Assembly: GCA_038746605.1 (NCBI GenBank)
Contig: JBCDKM010000017.1
Location: forward strand, 1 to 64,000
From: Rubricoccus sp038746605
GTDB taxonomy: Bacteria; Bacteroidota; Rhodothermia; Rhodothermales; Rubricoccaceae
Reading direction: 5' to 3'
DNA: 64,000 bases
Shown here piece by piece: positions 17,056 to 26,049 of this stretch. The notes beneath the pieces are model-generated. The model did no database searches, was not told where the DNA came from, and was given only the letters and a program-made list of their open reading frames with translations. Position numbers and translations under genes: made by a program. How positions within the stretch are numbered: the stretch's first letter is position 1; the number at the start of each line of letters is the position of its first letter.

Positions 17056-18036
17056 CTACTCCCCGAGGCGGAAGCGGTCGCCTCCCGGCGCGGGACGCCA
17101 GTCGGACGCAGGCTCGAACGCGCGCCACGCGATCCCGGCGACCTCGCGGATCAGCTCCCACCCCGCGTTGCCCGGCTCCCAGCTCGTGTCGGTCTGGCCG
17201 TCGGTGAAGACAGCGATCACATACGGGCCACTCGGAGCGTGCACGTACGCGACCTCTGAGCGCGAGTCCGAGACGGCGCCCTGCTTGCTCGCGACCTGCA
17301 CCTCGGGCGGGACAGCGCTCACGATCTCGTCGTCGTAAAACGTACGTGTAAGGGCGCGGTGCATCTCCTCGTCTGCGGCGGGTGAGATCACGTCCACGTC
17401 GCGATCTACGATCTCCCGCATGAGGCGGGCCATCTCGCGAGGGGTTGTCTGGCCCCAGCCGTAGCGCTGCCAGTCGCCACGGCGGCCGGGCGTTCGCGAG
17501 TTCATCCGCGTGCCCGTATAGCCTTGCGCCGCAAAGAGCTCGTTGATGCGGGCGCCTCCGCCCGAGAGCGCCTGGAGCCAGAGACTCGCGTTGTTGTCCG
17601 AGGCGGAGAGCATCTCCTCCGCGAGGCGATGGACGGCCACACGCGCGCTGTCCTGCAAGAGCCCGACGAGGCCGTAGTCGTCGTAGCGGAGGGAATCGCG
17701 GAAGACGAGCGGCTCATCCCAACTCAACGCGCCGCGCTCTACCGCGTCCAGCGTTGCGACGAGGATCGGAACTTTGATGGTGCTAGCGGTCGGGAAAAGG
17801 CTATCCGCATCCAGAGCAGCGGTCCGGCCGGTCGGGAGGTGACGCACGTAGACACCGACGCGCCCCCCGAAGCCGTCCACGACCGCCTCGATGGCGGTCT
17901 GCAGAGAAGCATCGGGCCGCTCCTCCGGCCACGGTGGGCTGGCATCGCGCGCAGGCGGGGCCGAGGCGCACGCGACGAGAGCCGCGACGAGCAGGGGGAG
18001 TCCCAGGAACGGAACGAGACGAGAAGATGAGGCCAT
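17056..18036 (-). CDS. Lipoprotein class A beta-lactamase-like serine hydrolase
   Basis: A 326-residue lipoprotein: residues 1-23 are a signal with lipobox LVAC. The beta-lactamase2 (class A) fold is shown by Ser-x-x-Lys STIK at 85-88, SDN at 146-148 and a K-[ST]-G position occupied by KQG in QVASKQGAVSD. The omega-loop Glu (E166 in TEM numbering, normally ExxLN) is not visible. That segment reads RMNSRTPGRRGDWQ, so classical deacylation of penicillins is doubtful. It may be a transpeptidase-like or penicillin-binding hydrolase anchored in the envelope. The ATG at 18036 is chosen over the longer frame, which translates an adjacent repeat hairpin. Confidence 0.85.
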   Translation of the reverse strand: MASSSRLVPFLGLPLLVAALVACASAPPARDASPPWPEERPDASLQTAIEAVVDGFGGRVGVYVRHLPTGRTAALDADSLFPTASTIKVPILVATLDAVERGALSWDEPLVFRDSLRYDDYGLVGLLQDSARVAVHRLAEEMLSASDNNASLWLQALSGGGARINELFAAQGYTGTRMNSRTPGRRGDWQRYGWGQTTPREMARLMREIVDRDVDVISPAADEEMHRALTRTFYDDEIVSAVPPEVQVASKQGAVSDSRSEVAYVHAPSGPYVIAVFTDGQTDTSWEPGNAGWELIREVAGIAWRAFEPASDWRPAPGGDRFRLGE

Positions 18037-18110
18037 GATCGAGCGAGGCTGGGCGGGCCAATCTCGCCACGATATCCCGCTCTTCGCGCGCGTCTTCTGT
18101 CCCAGTCCCC

Positions 18111-18130
18111 CCACCTCGGTACCGAGGCGG
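18111..18130. repeat. CCCGCCTCGG-family hairpin (variant)
   Basis: CCACCTCGG-TA-CCGAGGCGG contains a perfect 14-bp palindrome CCTCGGTACCGAGG. It lies between the 3' end of the kinase gene and the upstream side of the beta-lactamase-like gene. Confidence 0.85.
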
Positions 18131-18147
18131 ACCGGGTGACTCATCAG

Positions 18148-20082
18148 TCAGACGGTCGCTTCGGTCAGCGGGAGCCGGATCACGAAGCTCGCGCCCGCCT
18201 CGGTAGGCTCCAGCGAGAGGTCGCCGCCGTGGCCGTCCGCGACGATCTGGCGGGCGAGCGCGAGACCGAGGCCCGTCCCCTGGCCGGTCGGACGGGTCGA
18301 GAAGAACGGCTCGAAGATGCGGTCGCGGATCTCCTCGGGGACGCCGGGACCGTTGTCCATCACGCGGAGCACCGCCTCATCGTCCAGACGATCCAGCGAG
18401 ACGCAGACAAAGGGACGGAACGAATCGTCCTCCTCGCGACGATCCGTGACGGCGCGGCGCGCGTTGTCCACGAGATTGACCAACGCGCGGTCCAGCGACT
18501 GCGGGTTGCCGTACACGGGAACCGGCTCCTCACCGGGTACCCAGACCGGCCGGATGCCGGAGCCCGCCAGCGTCACGTTCACGACACGGTCCACGAGATG
18601 CCGGAGATCGATGGTCTCGCGCGCGGTGGAGGCTGGCTGGCCGTGCGCCAGCAGGCTTCGCACGATGCCGCTCGCGCGCTCGGCGTTGGTCCGCACCCGT
18701 CCGATGTTCTCGACCAACTCCCCGAGCAGATCGTCCAACTCGGACGCGAGGTCGGGCGGCATCTCGCCCCGGCGCGCTTCGACGGTCTCGCGCAGCTCGC
18801 GCGCATAGTCCGCGTTCACCTCTGCGAAGCCGACGACGAAGTTGAGCGGGTTCTGGATCTCGTGCGCGACGCCACTCGCCAACCGTCCGAGCGAGGCCAG
18901 TTTCTCCTGCTGGAGCAACCGCGTCTGGGTCCGGCGGAGGTTCGCGAGGGCATCTTCCAGGCCCTGATTTGCTTCGGCCAGTTCCACGGACCGAAGGTGC
19001 GCGATCTCCGCCTCCTGTCGGGCCTGCGCAGCGTCGGCACGGACCTGGATGACATGGAGGCGGCTCCGGGCCTGGGCGTCGAGGAACGCCTCGCGGCGCT
19101 CCTGCGCACGGCGGAGGTACCGGAGCGCCTCGGAGGCGTCGCCGAGTTGCTCGTGGAGGGACGCGAAGGCACGGTCTGCCTGCTCCATCCTCAACTCAGC
19201 ACCGATCTCTTCCGCGATCTGTCGCCCTTCGCGCAGAGCTTCCAGGGCGGGCTCAGCCTCCCCCTTCTCACCGAGAACCCGCCCGATGTGCAATAGACTT
19301 GTGCTCTGAGCCGGTCGGCTCCCGAGGTCCCGCCGGATCGAAAGTGAGTGGCGGAACAGTTTCAAGGCACCGTCGAGGTCCCCAGCTACCCGGGCAGCCT
19401 CGCCGAGGTCGTGCAGCGCGCGCGCCTCGGTCAGACGAGATCCTGTCTCGCGGGCGAGGCGGAGAGCGGCCTCGTGATGCGCACGGGCCTCTTCCGGGCG
19501 TCCGTCTCGTGCTAAAGCGCTCCCGATGACCGTGTGGGCTCGCGCCTGTCCCTCGGGCATCTGCATCGTAGCAAAGAGCCCCAGGGCCTGCTCTGCCACT
19601 TCCATCGCGTGAGTCAGATCGGAGAGGTCGAGGTAGGTGTTCCCGATCCCGATCAGCGTCCAGGCCTCCAGTTCCTGATCGCCCGCCGCGCGAAGCACGC
19701 GCAAGGACGCGAGCGCCATTTCGAGCGCCTCGTCCAGATGCCCCATGCCGATGTAGACGCCTGAGAGGGCACTCAGGACGTACCCCCGGCCGTGGAGATC
19801 GCCAACCGTTTCGAGACGGCTCAGAGCATCCGTCAGGTTCGAGAGCGCGTCATCGGGGCGTGAGAGCAGATGGTACCCGAAGCCGAGATATCCCTGCGCC
19901 AGCGCGTTGGCCGCTTCTAGTTCGAGGGCCTCGGTGCGCGCGAGCGCCCTCTGCGACGCCGCGACGACGTCGTGCGGGCGGTCTGGAATCGCGGCCCATG
20001 CTTCGGAGAGAAGGCGGTCCGCCTCAGCATCTCCTGTTTGAACGTGTGGCGGGTGCGGGAGGGTCTCAGAGGACTCAGACAT
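18148..20082 (-). CDS. TPR-domain sensor histidine kinase
   Basis: A 644-residue cytoplasmic sensor kinase without membrane segments. Residues about 20-345 contain about eight tetratricopeptide units (for example ALSNLTDALSRLETVGD and ALKLFRHSLSIRRDLG). A coiled coil (about 335-395) leads into a dimerisation domain with the phospho-acceptor H407 in VAHEIQNPLNF. The HATPase domain shows LVNLVDNARRA (N box), DNGPGVP (G1) and GQGTGLGLALARQIV (G2). Such TPR kinases usually sense an intracellular protein partner, and the cognate regulator is not adjacent. The ATG start is in a good context after several upstream stops. Confidence 0.92.
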   Translation of the reverse strand: MSESSETLPHPPHVQTGDAEADRLLSEAWAAIPDRPHDVVAASQRALARTEALELEAANALAQGYLGFGYHLLSRPDDALSNLTDALSRLETVGDLHGRGYVLSALSGVYIGMGHLDEALEMALASLRVLRAAGDQELEAWTLIGIGNTYLDLSDLTHAMEVAEQALGLFATMQMPEGQARAHTVIGSALARDGRPEEARAHHEAALRLARETGSRLTEARALHDLGEAARVAGDLDGALKLFRHSLSIRRDLGSRPAQSTSLLHIGRVLGEKGEAEPALEALREGRQIAEEIGAELRMEQADRAFASLHEQLGDASEALRYLRRAQERREAFLDAQARSRLHVIQVRADAAQARQEAEIAHLRSVELAEANQGLEDALANLRRTQTRLLQQEKLASLGRLASGVAHEIQNPLNFVVGFAEVNADYARELRETVEARRGEMPPDLASELDDLLGELVENIGRVRTNAERASGIVRSLLAHGQPASTARETIDLRHLVDRVVNVTLAGSGIRPVWVPGEEPVPVYGNPQSLDRALVNLVDNARRAVTDRREEDDSFRPFVCVSLDRLDDEAVLRVMDNGPGVPEEIRDRIFEPFFSTRPTGQGTGLGLALARQIVADGHGGDLSLEPTEAGASFVIRLPLTEATV

Positions 20083-20171
20083 AGCGCGAGTCTACGTCAC
20101 GCCCTGTGACGAGGTGCCGACATGGAGCAATGCCGGACACCTCAGGAACCCGTGGAGGCGGGGCAGTTGGG

Positions 20172-22931
20172 CTAACCGAGGAAGCGAAGAAGCCAGTACG
20201 TTAGCCCTTGCACATCGTGCAGACCAACGTTGACCCGGACCGTTGGCTTTTCCCATAGATCCCACCCGTGGTGATAGATCTCGGTGGGAAGCTCAAACCC
20301 GAGGTATAGCTTGTCACCGAGTAGGCTCAGGCCCGCCTCTACACCAACCTCACTCGCCCATTCACTACCTGAGCTAGCGATAAGCGATCTTGGCAACCGG
20401 ACGTACGCAGCGTTGACTCGGACTCCTGTTGTTACAAACGGATTAACGCGATACCGGTACCCAATACCAATGCTCGGACTCCAGGCAGTCGTTACCCGGT
20501 TGAATCCGATGGGATCTGCGTAGACCGGCCGCTGGAGTCTGAGGGGGCTGATCGGGACGGTGATGGCATGGCTGTAACCATTCTCGACCTTCCCAAGCCG
20601 GATGGCGGGCGTCCATGTCGCACGGAACAAACCGCCATACGGGCTCCCCACGATTTCACGGGGGACCAGAGTGTGCGACACCCAGCCCGGGCAGTTGTAC
20701 AGCCTCCTACACCATCTGCGCTCGCTTCTCGGAACGGAGCTCTCGGCGAGTACGAAATGTGGACCCGTTCGGCGATCCGCCTCCGTAGCCACCACGATGT
20801 GCGCGGCTTCAACCACCCGCTCGTATGTCTGCCCCCTCCTGTCTTCCACTCGCTGCATCCGGTCCAGGGCTGTCTCTGCAAGACGGAAGAGCCACTGATT
20901 TGGATGGGCAATCAGATCCTTCATGTACGACTCCGCCTCGCAACGTGCTGCTGTCTCCTGGCTTGTCACATTGCATTCTTCCGCCCATCTACTATATATG
21001 CCCACTAATTGCTCATCTTCACTTATCGCCCGGACAAATCCTAGAAAATCGGTCTCTCTCCCCGCCTGTCGCAGCGAGTCTTGGATCACTACCAATTTAG
21101 AGACCACACGCTCTCGCAGGGTATCTCTGGGACTTGCTGCGGAGTCTAGCCATCGCGGAAGCAAATTATATTCCTGCTCATACGAGAGCACGAACACAGA
21201 ATCCGCAATAGGGCTGAGCCTACCCAGGCCACTCCAAGCCCGGAGGCTATCGAGCTTAGCCCGAGTGCATCCCGACGTGACCCCAGGGTCTGAACCCGCC
21301 TTGTTCGCTTCCCCGCAGGCGAGGCGCGCCATGAGGTGGTAGCCGTCGTAAACCCCGACGTAGAAATCGTACTCCCGGAACGAGCGGTCGATGAACGCCC
21401 CGAACGCGCCGAGGTAAACTCCCGTCACTGCTGCGTACCGGTTCGAGGTTGTCAGCACCTGGGTCTGCCCCTCCGTGAGCGACCGGGAGAGAATTTCCAG
21501 TTCGTGCTGGCGAGCGGCTGGGACCACCCCTTGTGCAAACCGCTGGAGCGTCGCGAGACCCGGAGGCGCCGGCTCGACAGCGCCCCGATCAGTCACTGAT
21601 CCCTTCCGCCGATCGTCTGGGTCGATATAGATGAAGAGCGGGTCTTTCCATTCGACCTGATTAAATAAAGTGGTTTTCCTTCCTCCATATATAAGCCTTG
21701 AACTGATGCATTGGTCATGCCGAGAAGAAGCGAAGTCGTAGAGTGAGAAGGCCAGGCTAAGGGGGTTATTATCAAAGACGCCCCCGTCAATGAATCGTTC
21801 GTCATTCCCATAATCCAGAAGTCCTCCCTCGCTTCCACGGCGCGTAGCGTACCGAATAGGGACGGGTTCAAAGGCGAGCGGGAACGCAGAGGACGCTTTG
21901 GAGAGCTCGTACGCCTGATTGAAGTTCACTCTCCGATCGTGGTCTCTGAGGGGGGACTCGTGGTATGCGGGGAGTACGAGTTGGCCAAGCTCTCTTGGGG
22001 ACATGCATACCCGCTTTCCGTTAGCTTGTGAGCTTATTGCTTTGTCTTGTTGGAGCAGGAGGCCAAAGCTCTGACGCTTGCGACCCGAAACGGACTGCTG
22101 ACCCGAAACGGACTGCTGGGCAACAGCCTGGCGAGTGATATCGTGATGACCGATCACGAAGCGGTAGGTCGTATCCGTGCTAACCTCGGGCACCATACTC
22201 GTCCGGTAGACAGTCGCCGCTCTCTGAGACTCTACGTTGAGACTGGTCTCCTCCGCTTCGTGGTCTATTCCTGATGAGCGGAGATCAATTCTCGTCATTG
22301 TGAGACCCACGGCAACGTCTGCATCGGGGTCCAGCAGGTCGCCCTCTCTCTCCAGCAGACCGAACAGAGAATCCCGAAGTGATTCAAATTCACGTCGTGA
22401 AAGAACAGCATTTCTCTTATCTGTCTCATCTCTATTTTCCCGAATCTCCGGCAAGAGTTGCCCGAGGCCGATTGACATCCATACCTCCCAAAGAGCGCTG
22501 GATTCTGGCACGAGACCGTTAGGACGGTTGTACATGCGAGCCCAATCCACAGCAGAGAGAAGCGCGTTGATATTGCCAGCCGAGGCCCCCGTTGCCGCAA
22601 TGAGTTCGTAGCAGTCCACCCCGTCGGGTTTCTGGGAGCCTCGGAGGCGGACGCCGTACTCCTCTTCCTCTGCAAGCCGCATCAGATGGAGCAGTGCCCA
22701 GTTTACCCCGGACTCGTACGCTCCCAGACTGACTCCTCCGCTAATCGTGAGCGCTACAGGTCGCCTGTTCTGGTCATTGCACCCTTCTACGGCTGACTCA
22801 TTGGCTTCAGTAGAGTCTTGGGTAGATGATGGTTTCTCCGAATCATGCGTCGGCTTTTTCTGAGCACTTGCTGTAGCCAGCGTACATGCGAGTGAAAGGA
22901 TGACTACCGAGCGGAGATGGGTGCTTTTCAT
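20172..22931 (-). CDS. Patatin-like phospholipase with C-terminal outer-membrane-like domain
   Basis: A 919-residue exported protein with signal peptide MKSTHLRSVVILSLACTLATASA. The patatin catalytic core is complete: oxyanion loop GGVSLGAYESG near residue 66, nucleophile elbow GASAGN near 112, and the catalytic Asp in DGGVFDNNP near 380. Residues about 760-919 contain beta-rich, aromatic-ended strands (GIGYRYRVNPFVTTGVRVNAAY-like) resembling an outer-membrane barrel. A lipid acyl hydrolase displayed at or passing the outer membrane, as in type V-d patatins, is plausible. Codon use is clearly more AT-rich than neighbouring genes, and a tandem 18-bp duplication lies inside, so recent acquisition is likely. 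Confidence 0.87.
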   Translation of the reverse strand: MKSTHLRSVVILSLACTLATASAQKKPTHDSEKPSSTQDSTEANESAVEGCNDQNRRPVALTISGGVSLGAYESGVNWALLHLMRLAEEEEYGVRLRGSQKPDGVDCYELIAATGASAGNINALLSAVDWARMYNRPNGLVPESSALWEVWMSIGLGQLLPEIRENRDETDKRNAVLSRREFESLRDSLFGLLEREGDLLDPDADVAVGLTMTRIDLRSSGIDHEAEETSLNVESQRAATVYRTSMVPEVSTDTTYRFVIGHHDITRQAVAQQSVSGQQSVSGRKRQSFGLLLQQDKAISSQANGKRVCMSPRELGQLVLPAYHESPLRDHDRRVNFNQAYELSKASSAFPLAFEPVPIRYATRRGSEGGLLDYGNDERFIDGGVFDNNPLSLAFSLYDFASSRHDQCISSRLIYGGRKTTLFNQVEWKDPLFIYIDPDDRRKGSVTDRGAVEPAPPGLATLQRFAQGVVPAARQHELEILSRSLTEGQTQVLTTSNRYAAVTGVYLGAFGAFIDRSFREYDFYVGVYDGYHLMARLACGEANKAGSDPGVTSGCTRAKLDSLRAWSGLGRLSPIADSVFVLSYEQEYNLLPRWLDSAASPRDTLRERVVSKLVVIQDSLRQAGRETDFLGFVRAISEDEQLVGIYSRWAEECNVTSQETAARCEAESYMKDLIAHPNQWLFRLAETALDRMQRVEDRRGQTYERVVEAAHIVVATEADRRTGPHFVLAESSVPRSERRWCRRLYNCPGWVSHTLVPREIVGSPYGGLFRATWTPAIRLGKVENGYSHAITVPISPLRLQRPVYADPIGFNRVTTAWSPSIGIGYRYRVNPFVTTGVRVNAAYVRLPRSLIASSGSEWASEVGVEAGLSLLGDKLYLGFELPTEIYHHGWDLWEKPTVRVNVGLHDVQGLTYWLLRFLG
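22082..22117. repeat. Exact tandem 18-bp duplication inside the phospholipase gene
   Basis: GACCCGAAACGGACTGCT occurs twice head to tail with no mismatch and produces the repeated peptide QQSVSGQQSVSG in the patatin-like protein. The length is a multiple of three, so the frame is kept. Confidence 0.9.
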
Positions 22932-22937
22932 TCGACA

Positions 22938-22955
22938 AGACAGACACACCTGTCT
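22938..22955 (-). promoter_or_regulatory. Inverted repeat directly upstream of the phospholipase start
   Basis: AGACAG and CTGTCT are separated by 6 nt and end seven bases before the start codon, so in the mRNA a small hairpin would sit next to the initiation site. It could be an operator half-site pair or a translation-control hairpin. Nothing in the sequence decides between them. Confidence 0.4.
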
Positions 22956-23147
22956 GCAAGAAAGGGAAGGAGGTTGATCTATCTACACGTCACAGACGAA
23001 ACATGCAAGCCACCTCTAGTGATTCTGGCCGGCCCCTTCTGTCTCTAGGTCGCCGTAGTTGTCGAGGCGGGAATAGCCAAGACTAACCGGGGTGCGTGGA
23101 GCACCGACGGGCGGTCCGCGTAGAGGACGCTGCCCCTCTCTCTTCTC

Positions 23148-24572
23148 ATGTCTCCCCTGCTTCGCGCCGGTGCCCACGACGTGGGTCTGGCCCTCGTTGT
23201 CATCGCCGCGCTCGCCCTGACCGGCCTCGGCGTCACGGCCGGAGCGGGCGAGATGGCGGGGTGGTGGGCCTTTGGTGGAACCGCCCTCGGAGGCGGCACC
23301 CTCGGAGCAGGTCTCCTCATCGTCTTCCGCGACCACCGGGACCGGAGCGTTCTCCTCGCCCGTCGCACGGCCTCGAAGCGTGTCGTGGCGGCGGCGTGGC
23401 TGCTGGCCTCCGTGTTGGCAGCGGTTCCCTTCGCAGTCTTTGGAGCCTCTGACGGCGCCAATACCGCAACAGTCGTCTACGCCGACCCGCTCAATGCGTG
23501 GTTCGAGTCCATGTCCGGGCTCACCAGCACTGGCCTCTCCGTCTCGCCCGATGCTAGCCAGATCCCCGCCTCGCTCCAGTGGTGGCGGAGCCTGCTCCAG
23601 TGGGTCGGTGGGATCGGCATTCTGTACGTGGTGTTGGCACTGATGCCGGACGAACGCGACGCCTCCCACCTCGCGGAACTCAAAGAGGAAATGTCGACGG
23701 GCTCTTTTTCCCCGCGAGGCGTGCTGGGTCCAGTATGGCTCATCTACACCGGTTACACCCTGGCCACCATCGCGGCGTTCTGGATCGCCGGGATGCCGCC
23801 TTGGGAGGCCGTCAACCACGGGATGACCACACTCGCGACGGGAGGCTTCGACATCACCGGCGACAGCTTCGCCAGCTACGACCGCACGATTCAGTTCATC
23901 GGTATCGTCGCGATGGCGCTCGGCGCGATCTCGTTCGGCGTCCACCTCGTACTGCTCGCGCGCGCGCGGCTCGGCGCGATTGCACGCGACGAGCAGAACC
24001 GGCTCATGGCCGTCCTCCTCGCAGGGGGCGGCCTGCTGCTCTGGGCAGCGACGGCACTTGGCCCTCCCGATGTTGCCGTTTTCGATGTGGCCTTCCTCTG
24101 GACGAGCGCGCTGCTAACGGGCGGATTTGCCACGCAGGACCTCTCGGCCTGGGGTGCCCTTCCGCTCTTGCTTCTCATCCTCGCGATGCTGATCGGCGGG
24201 GCCAGCGGGTCTACAGCAGGCGGGCTCAAGCAACGTCGCGTTCTCGCGCTGCTGCGATGGGCCAAGAGCAGAGAGAGGTCGGGGAAGGCGTCCGCCGCGT
24301 TGCGTCAGGTCGCCCGCCTCGGGGCCGTGCTGATCATGGGGACGGTCGCGCTCGTGCTCGTAGGCGGGGCTGGATGGCTGGCCGCGCTCTTCGAGACCGC
24401 CTCCGCGCTCGGCACCGTTGGGCTGACAGCGGGCGTGACGGGACCCGACCTGCCAGCGGGCGCGAGGCTGGTCTTGGTCCTGCTCATGTGGGTGGGACGG
24501 CTGGAGATCGGCGCCACCCTCGCGCTGTTTGCGGGCCGTGGGAAGCGCACGGAATCCGCTGATGGCTCGTGA
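23148..24572 (+). CDS. TrkH-family potassium uptake protein
   Basis: A 474-residue membrane protein with about ten to twelve hydrophobic segments and the four pore-loop repeats of the TrkH/KtrB superfamily. Filter-like sequences are SGLTSTGLSV near residue 123, TTLATGGFDI near 228, TSALLTGGFAT near 322 and SALGTVGLTAG near 422. LQWVGGIGILYVVLALMP after the first loop is strongly typical of TrkH. It moves K+ (or Na+ and K+) inward across the cytoplasmic membrane, normally gated by a TrkA/KtrA RCK protein, which is not encoded here. The start follows a CTCTCTCTTCTC tract. Confidence 0.93.
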   Translation: MSPLLRAGAHDVGLALVVIAALALTGLGVTAGAGEMAGWWAFGGTALGGGTLGAGLLIVFRDHRDRSVLLARRTASKRVVAAAWLLASVLAAVPFAVFGASDGANTATVVYADPLNAWFESMSGLTSTGLSVSPDASQIPASLQWWRSLLQWVGGIGILYVVLALMPDERDASHLAELKEEMSTGSFSPRGVLGPVWLIYTGYTLATIAAFWIAGMPPWEAVNHGMTTLATGGFDITGDSFASYDRTIQFIGIVAMALGAISFGVHLVLLARARLGAIARDEQNRLMAVLLAGGGLLLWAATALGPPDVAVFDVAFLWTSALLTGGFATQDLSAWGALPLLLLILAMLIGGASGSTAGGLKQRRVLALLRWAKSRERSGKASAALRQVARLGAVLIMGTVALVLVGGAGWLAALFETASALGTVGLTAGVTGPDLPAGARLVLVLLMWVGRLEIGATLALFAGRGKRTESADGS

Positions 24573-24962
24573 GTGACGAAGCGCCTCGTCTCCTGCACCT
24601 GCTCTCCATGCGCCTCGTCCCCTCCAGTGCGCACCCCTTCGGTCGGGTTCTTCGGCGCTTTCAACGGCGCACACGGGCGCAACCTCGTGCACGCCGAGAC
24701 CCGGCTGGAGCATCAGACGGCGTCGCTGGCTGAGGGAACGGCCGACGTGTTCGCGCGGCTACTCACGTTCCCCAACGTGCTCCTCACCAGGCATCGGGCC
24801 TTCTTCACGGAGGACGCCCTTCGCGCCATCGCGGCAACCACGCTCGCCAACGCGACGCCTTTCGAAGCGGACGGCACGGTACCCTCGCAGAACGAGGTGC
24901 GGGTCAGCCGCCACGCAGCACCACGGGGGTCGGGCACGTGGCGTTCCAGCTCGCGCCCCTCT

Positions 24963-24982
24963 CCACCTCGACACCGAGGCGG
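24963..24982. repeat. CCCGCCTCGG-family hairpin (variant)
   Basis: CCACCTCG (24963-24970) and CGAGGCGG (24975-24982) pair with an A/G mismatch in one arm. It sits next to the rhodopsin terminator and gives a side-by-side contrast, because the terminator has a T-run and this element does not. Confidence 0.75.
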
Positions 24983-24992
24983 AGAGACCCAT

Positions 24993-25025
24993 AAAAAGCG
25001 GGGGCGCCCTCTCGGACGCCCCCGC
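24993..25025 (-). terminator. Rho-independent terminator of the rhodopsin gene
   Basis: On the minus strand a GCGGGGGCG / CGCCCCCGC stem is followed directly by TTTTT. It lies 22 bp beyond the rhodopsin stop codon. This is a canonical intrinsic terminator and suggests a strongly expressed monocistronic unit. Confidence 0.9.
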
Positions 25026-25047
25026 AGGTGGTGGACGGAGGAAGCGA

Positions 25048-25941
25048 CTAGGCCGCGACCTTGTCCATCAGCTTCACGTAGTTGTAGCCGTCCTCCTCTT
25101 CGCTGCGGATCTGTGCCGCGACGGTCAGGAGCACGCCGTAGATCACCTTGGAGATGACATCGGCTGCGGTGTACGTGATCGCACGTGCTACGACGGCGGT
25201 GTCACCCTCCATGAGAGCGGCCAGCGCGACGTTCGAGGACGCAGTGCCGCCATCCATCAGGGCGAGGTTCGCCATGTCCGTGATGACTGGCATCAGGTAG
25301 GCACCCGGGTAGAGCATCCACGAGACGAAGAAGAGCACCCAGATCGAGTTGAAGATCTTGGCCGCGCCCGGCGCGACACCCTGCGAGCCCTCCTTGAGGA
25401 TCTTCCGCATCAGCCACAGCACGTGGAAGAAGAAGAGCGTCGAGATGGTGCCCCAGATGTAGAAGGCGGCGGCGTTGGAGACCTCGTAGTACTGGCCGAT
25501 GTAGCCGGTGACGACCATCAGGGCACCCGAGGCGAAGAACTGGTTCCGGTAGCTCTTGAACTTCTCCGGCGCGATGTTGATCACGAACAGGATCTGGAAC
25601 AGCAGCATCGGTACGTCGATGAGCCAGTTCAGATAGCGGTACCCGTTGGTGAAGATCGGAGCCCCCTCAGCACGGACGTACTGCCCCGAGGCGCCGTCGA
25701 AGACGAACGAGGAGGTCCAGTTCTGAGCCTGCGCGTAGAGCAGCAGGAACGCGGAGACCATCACCACCACAGAGAGGACCGACGAGATGCGGTACTTGGG
25801 CGCGACGGTCCTGAGCGTCAGGATGAAGTAGAACAGACCCGCGAGCATACAGGCGTACCCGAGCGTGAGCACGTGCGCCGTCATGTCGAAGGCCATGGGG
25901 TCGTACGAGAAGAAGTTCTCGAAGGGGACGTTTGGGATCAT
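25048..25941 (-). CDS. Light-driven sodium-pump rhodopsin (NDQ motif)
   Basis: A 297-residue seven-helix microbial rhodopsin. Helix C reads YRYLNWLIDVPMLLFQ, giving R102 and the diagnostic triad N105, D109, Q116. This is the NDQ set that defines Na+-pumping rhodopsins (N112/D116/Q123 in Krokinobacter KR2) and differs from the DTD/DTE sets of proton pumps. Helix G has DVISKVIYGVLL with D261 and the retinal Schiff-base K265. The N-terminal segment NVPFENFF and the ILTLGYACMLAGLFYFILTL helix also match the NaR clade. In light it would export Na+ across the inner membrane, or H+ when Na+ is absent. It has its own terminator and an upstream palindrome. No retinal or carotenoid genes are nearby. 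Confidence 0.96.
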   Translation of the reverse strand: MIPNVPFENFFSYDPMAFDMTAHVLTLGYACMLAGLFYFILTLRTVAPKYRISSVLSVVVMVSAFLLLYAQAQNWTSSFVFDGASGQYVRAEGAPIFTNGYRYLNWLIDVPMLLFQILFVINIAPEKFKSYRNQFFASGALMVVTGYIGQYYEVSNAAAFYIWGTISTLFFFHVLWLMRKILKEGSQGVAPGAAKIFNSIWVLFFVSWMLYPGAYLMPVITDMANLALMDGGTASSNVALAALMEGDTAVVARAITYTAADVISKVIYGVLLTVAAQIRSEEEDGYNYVKLMDKVAA

Positions 25942-26049
25942 GAGTGGAGTAGGGTGAGGCTGCAGTGGGGGGAGGGGAGCCCACTTAAGACGTTCGAATG
26001 CATCTCGTTCGCTTCAAATCGCCTTTCAGGATCTCCCCTATGTGGAGCC

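Larger units (their letters stand above)
24573..25047. other. Intergenic stretch after the potassium transporter gene
   Basis: A plus-strand frame begins with GTG right after the transporter stop and stays open to 25157, but its product is compositionally odd. It translates a repeat hairpin and the terminator of the opposite-strand rhodopsin gene and runs antisense into that gene, so I do not call it. The stretch contains the hairpin at 24963-24982 and the rhodopsin terminator. The segment 24650-24900 could be a gene relic but nothing is recognisable. Confidence 0.45.

Noticed and set aside
24573..25157. Plus-strand frame starting at GTG after the trkH-like gene
   Set aside because: Its translation includes a repeat hairpin and the rhodopsin terminator and then runs antisense into the rhodopsin gene, and no domain is recognisable.
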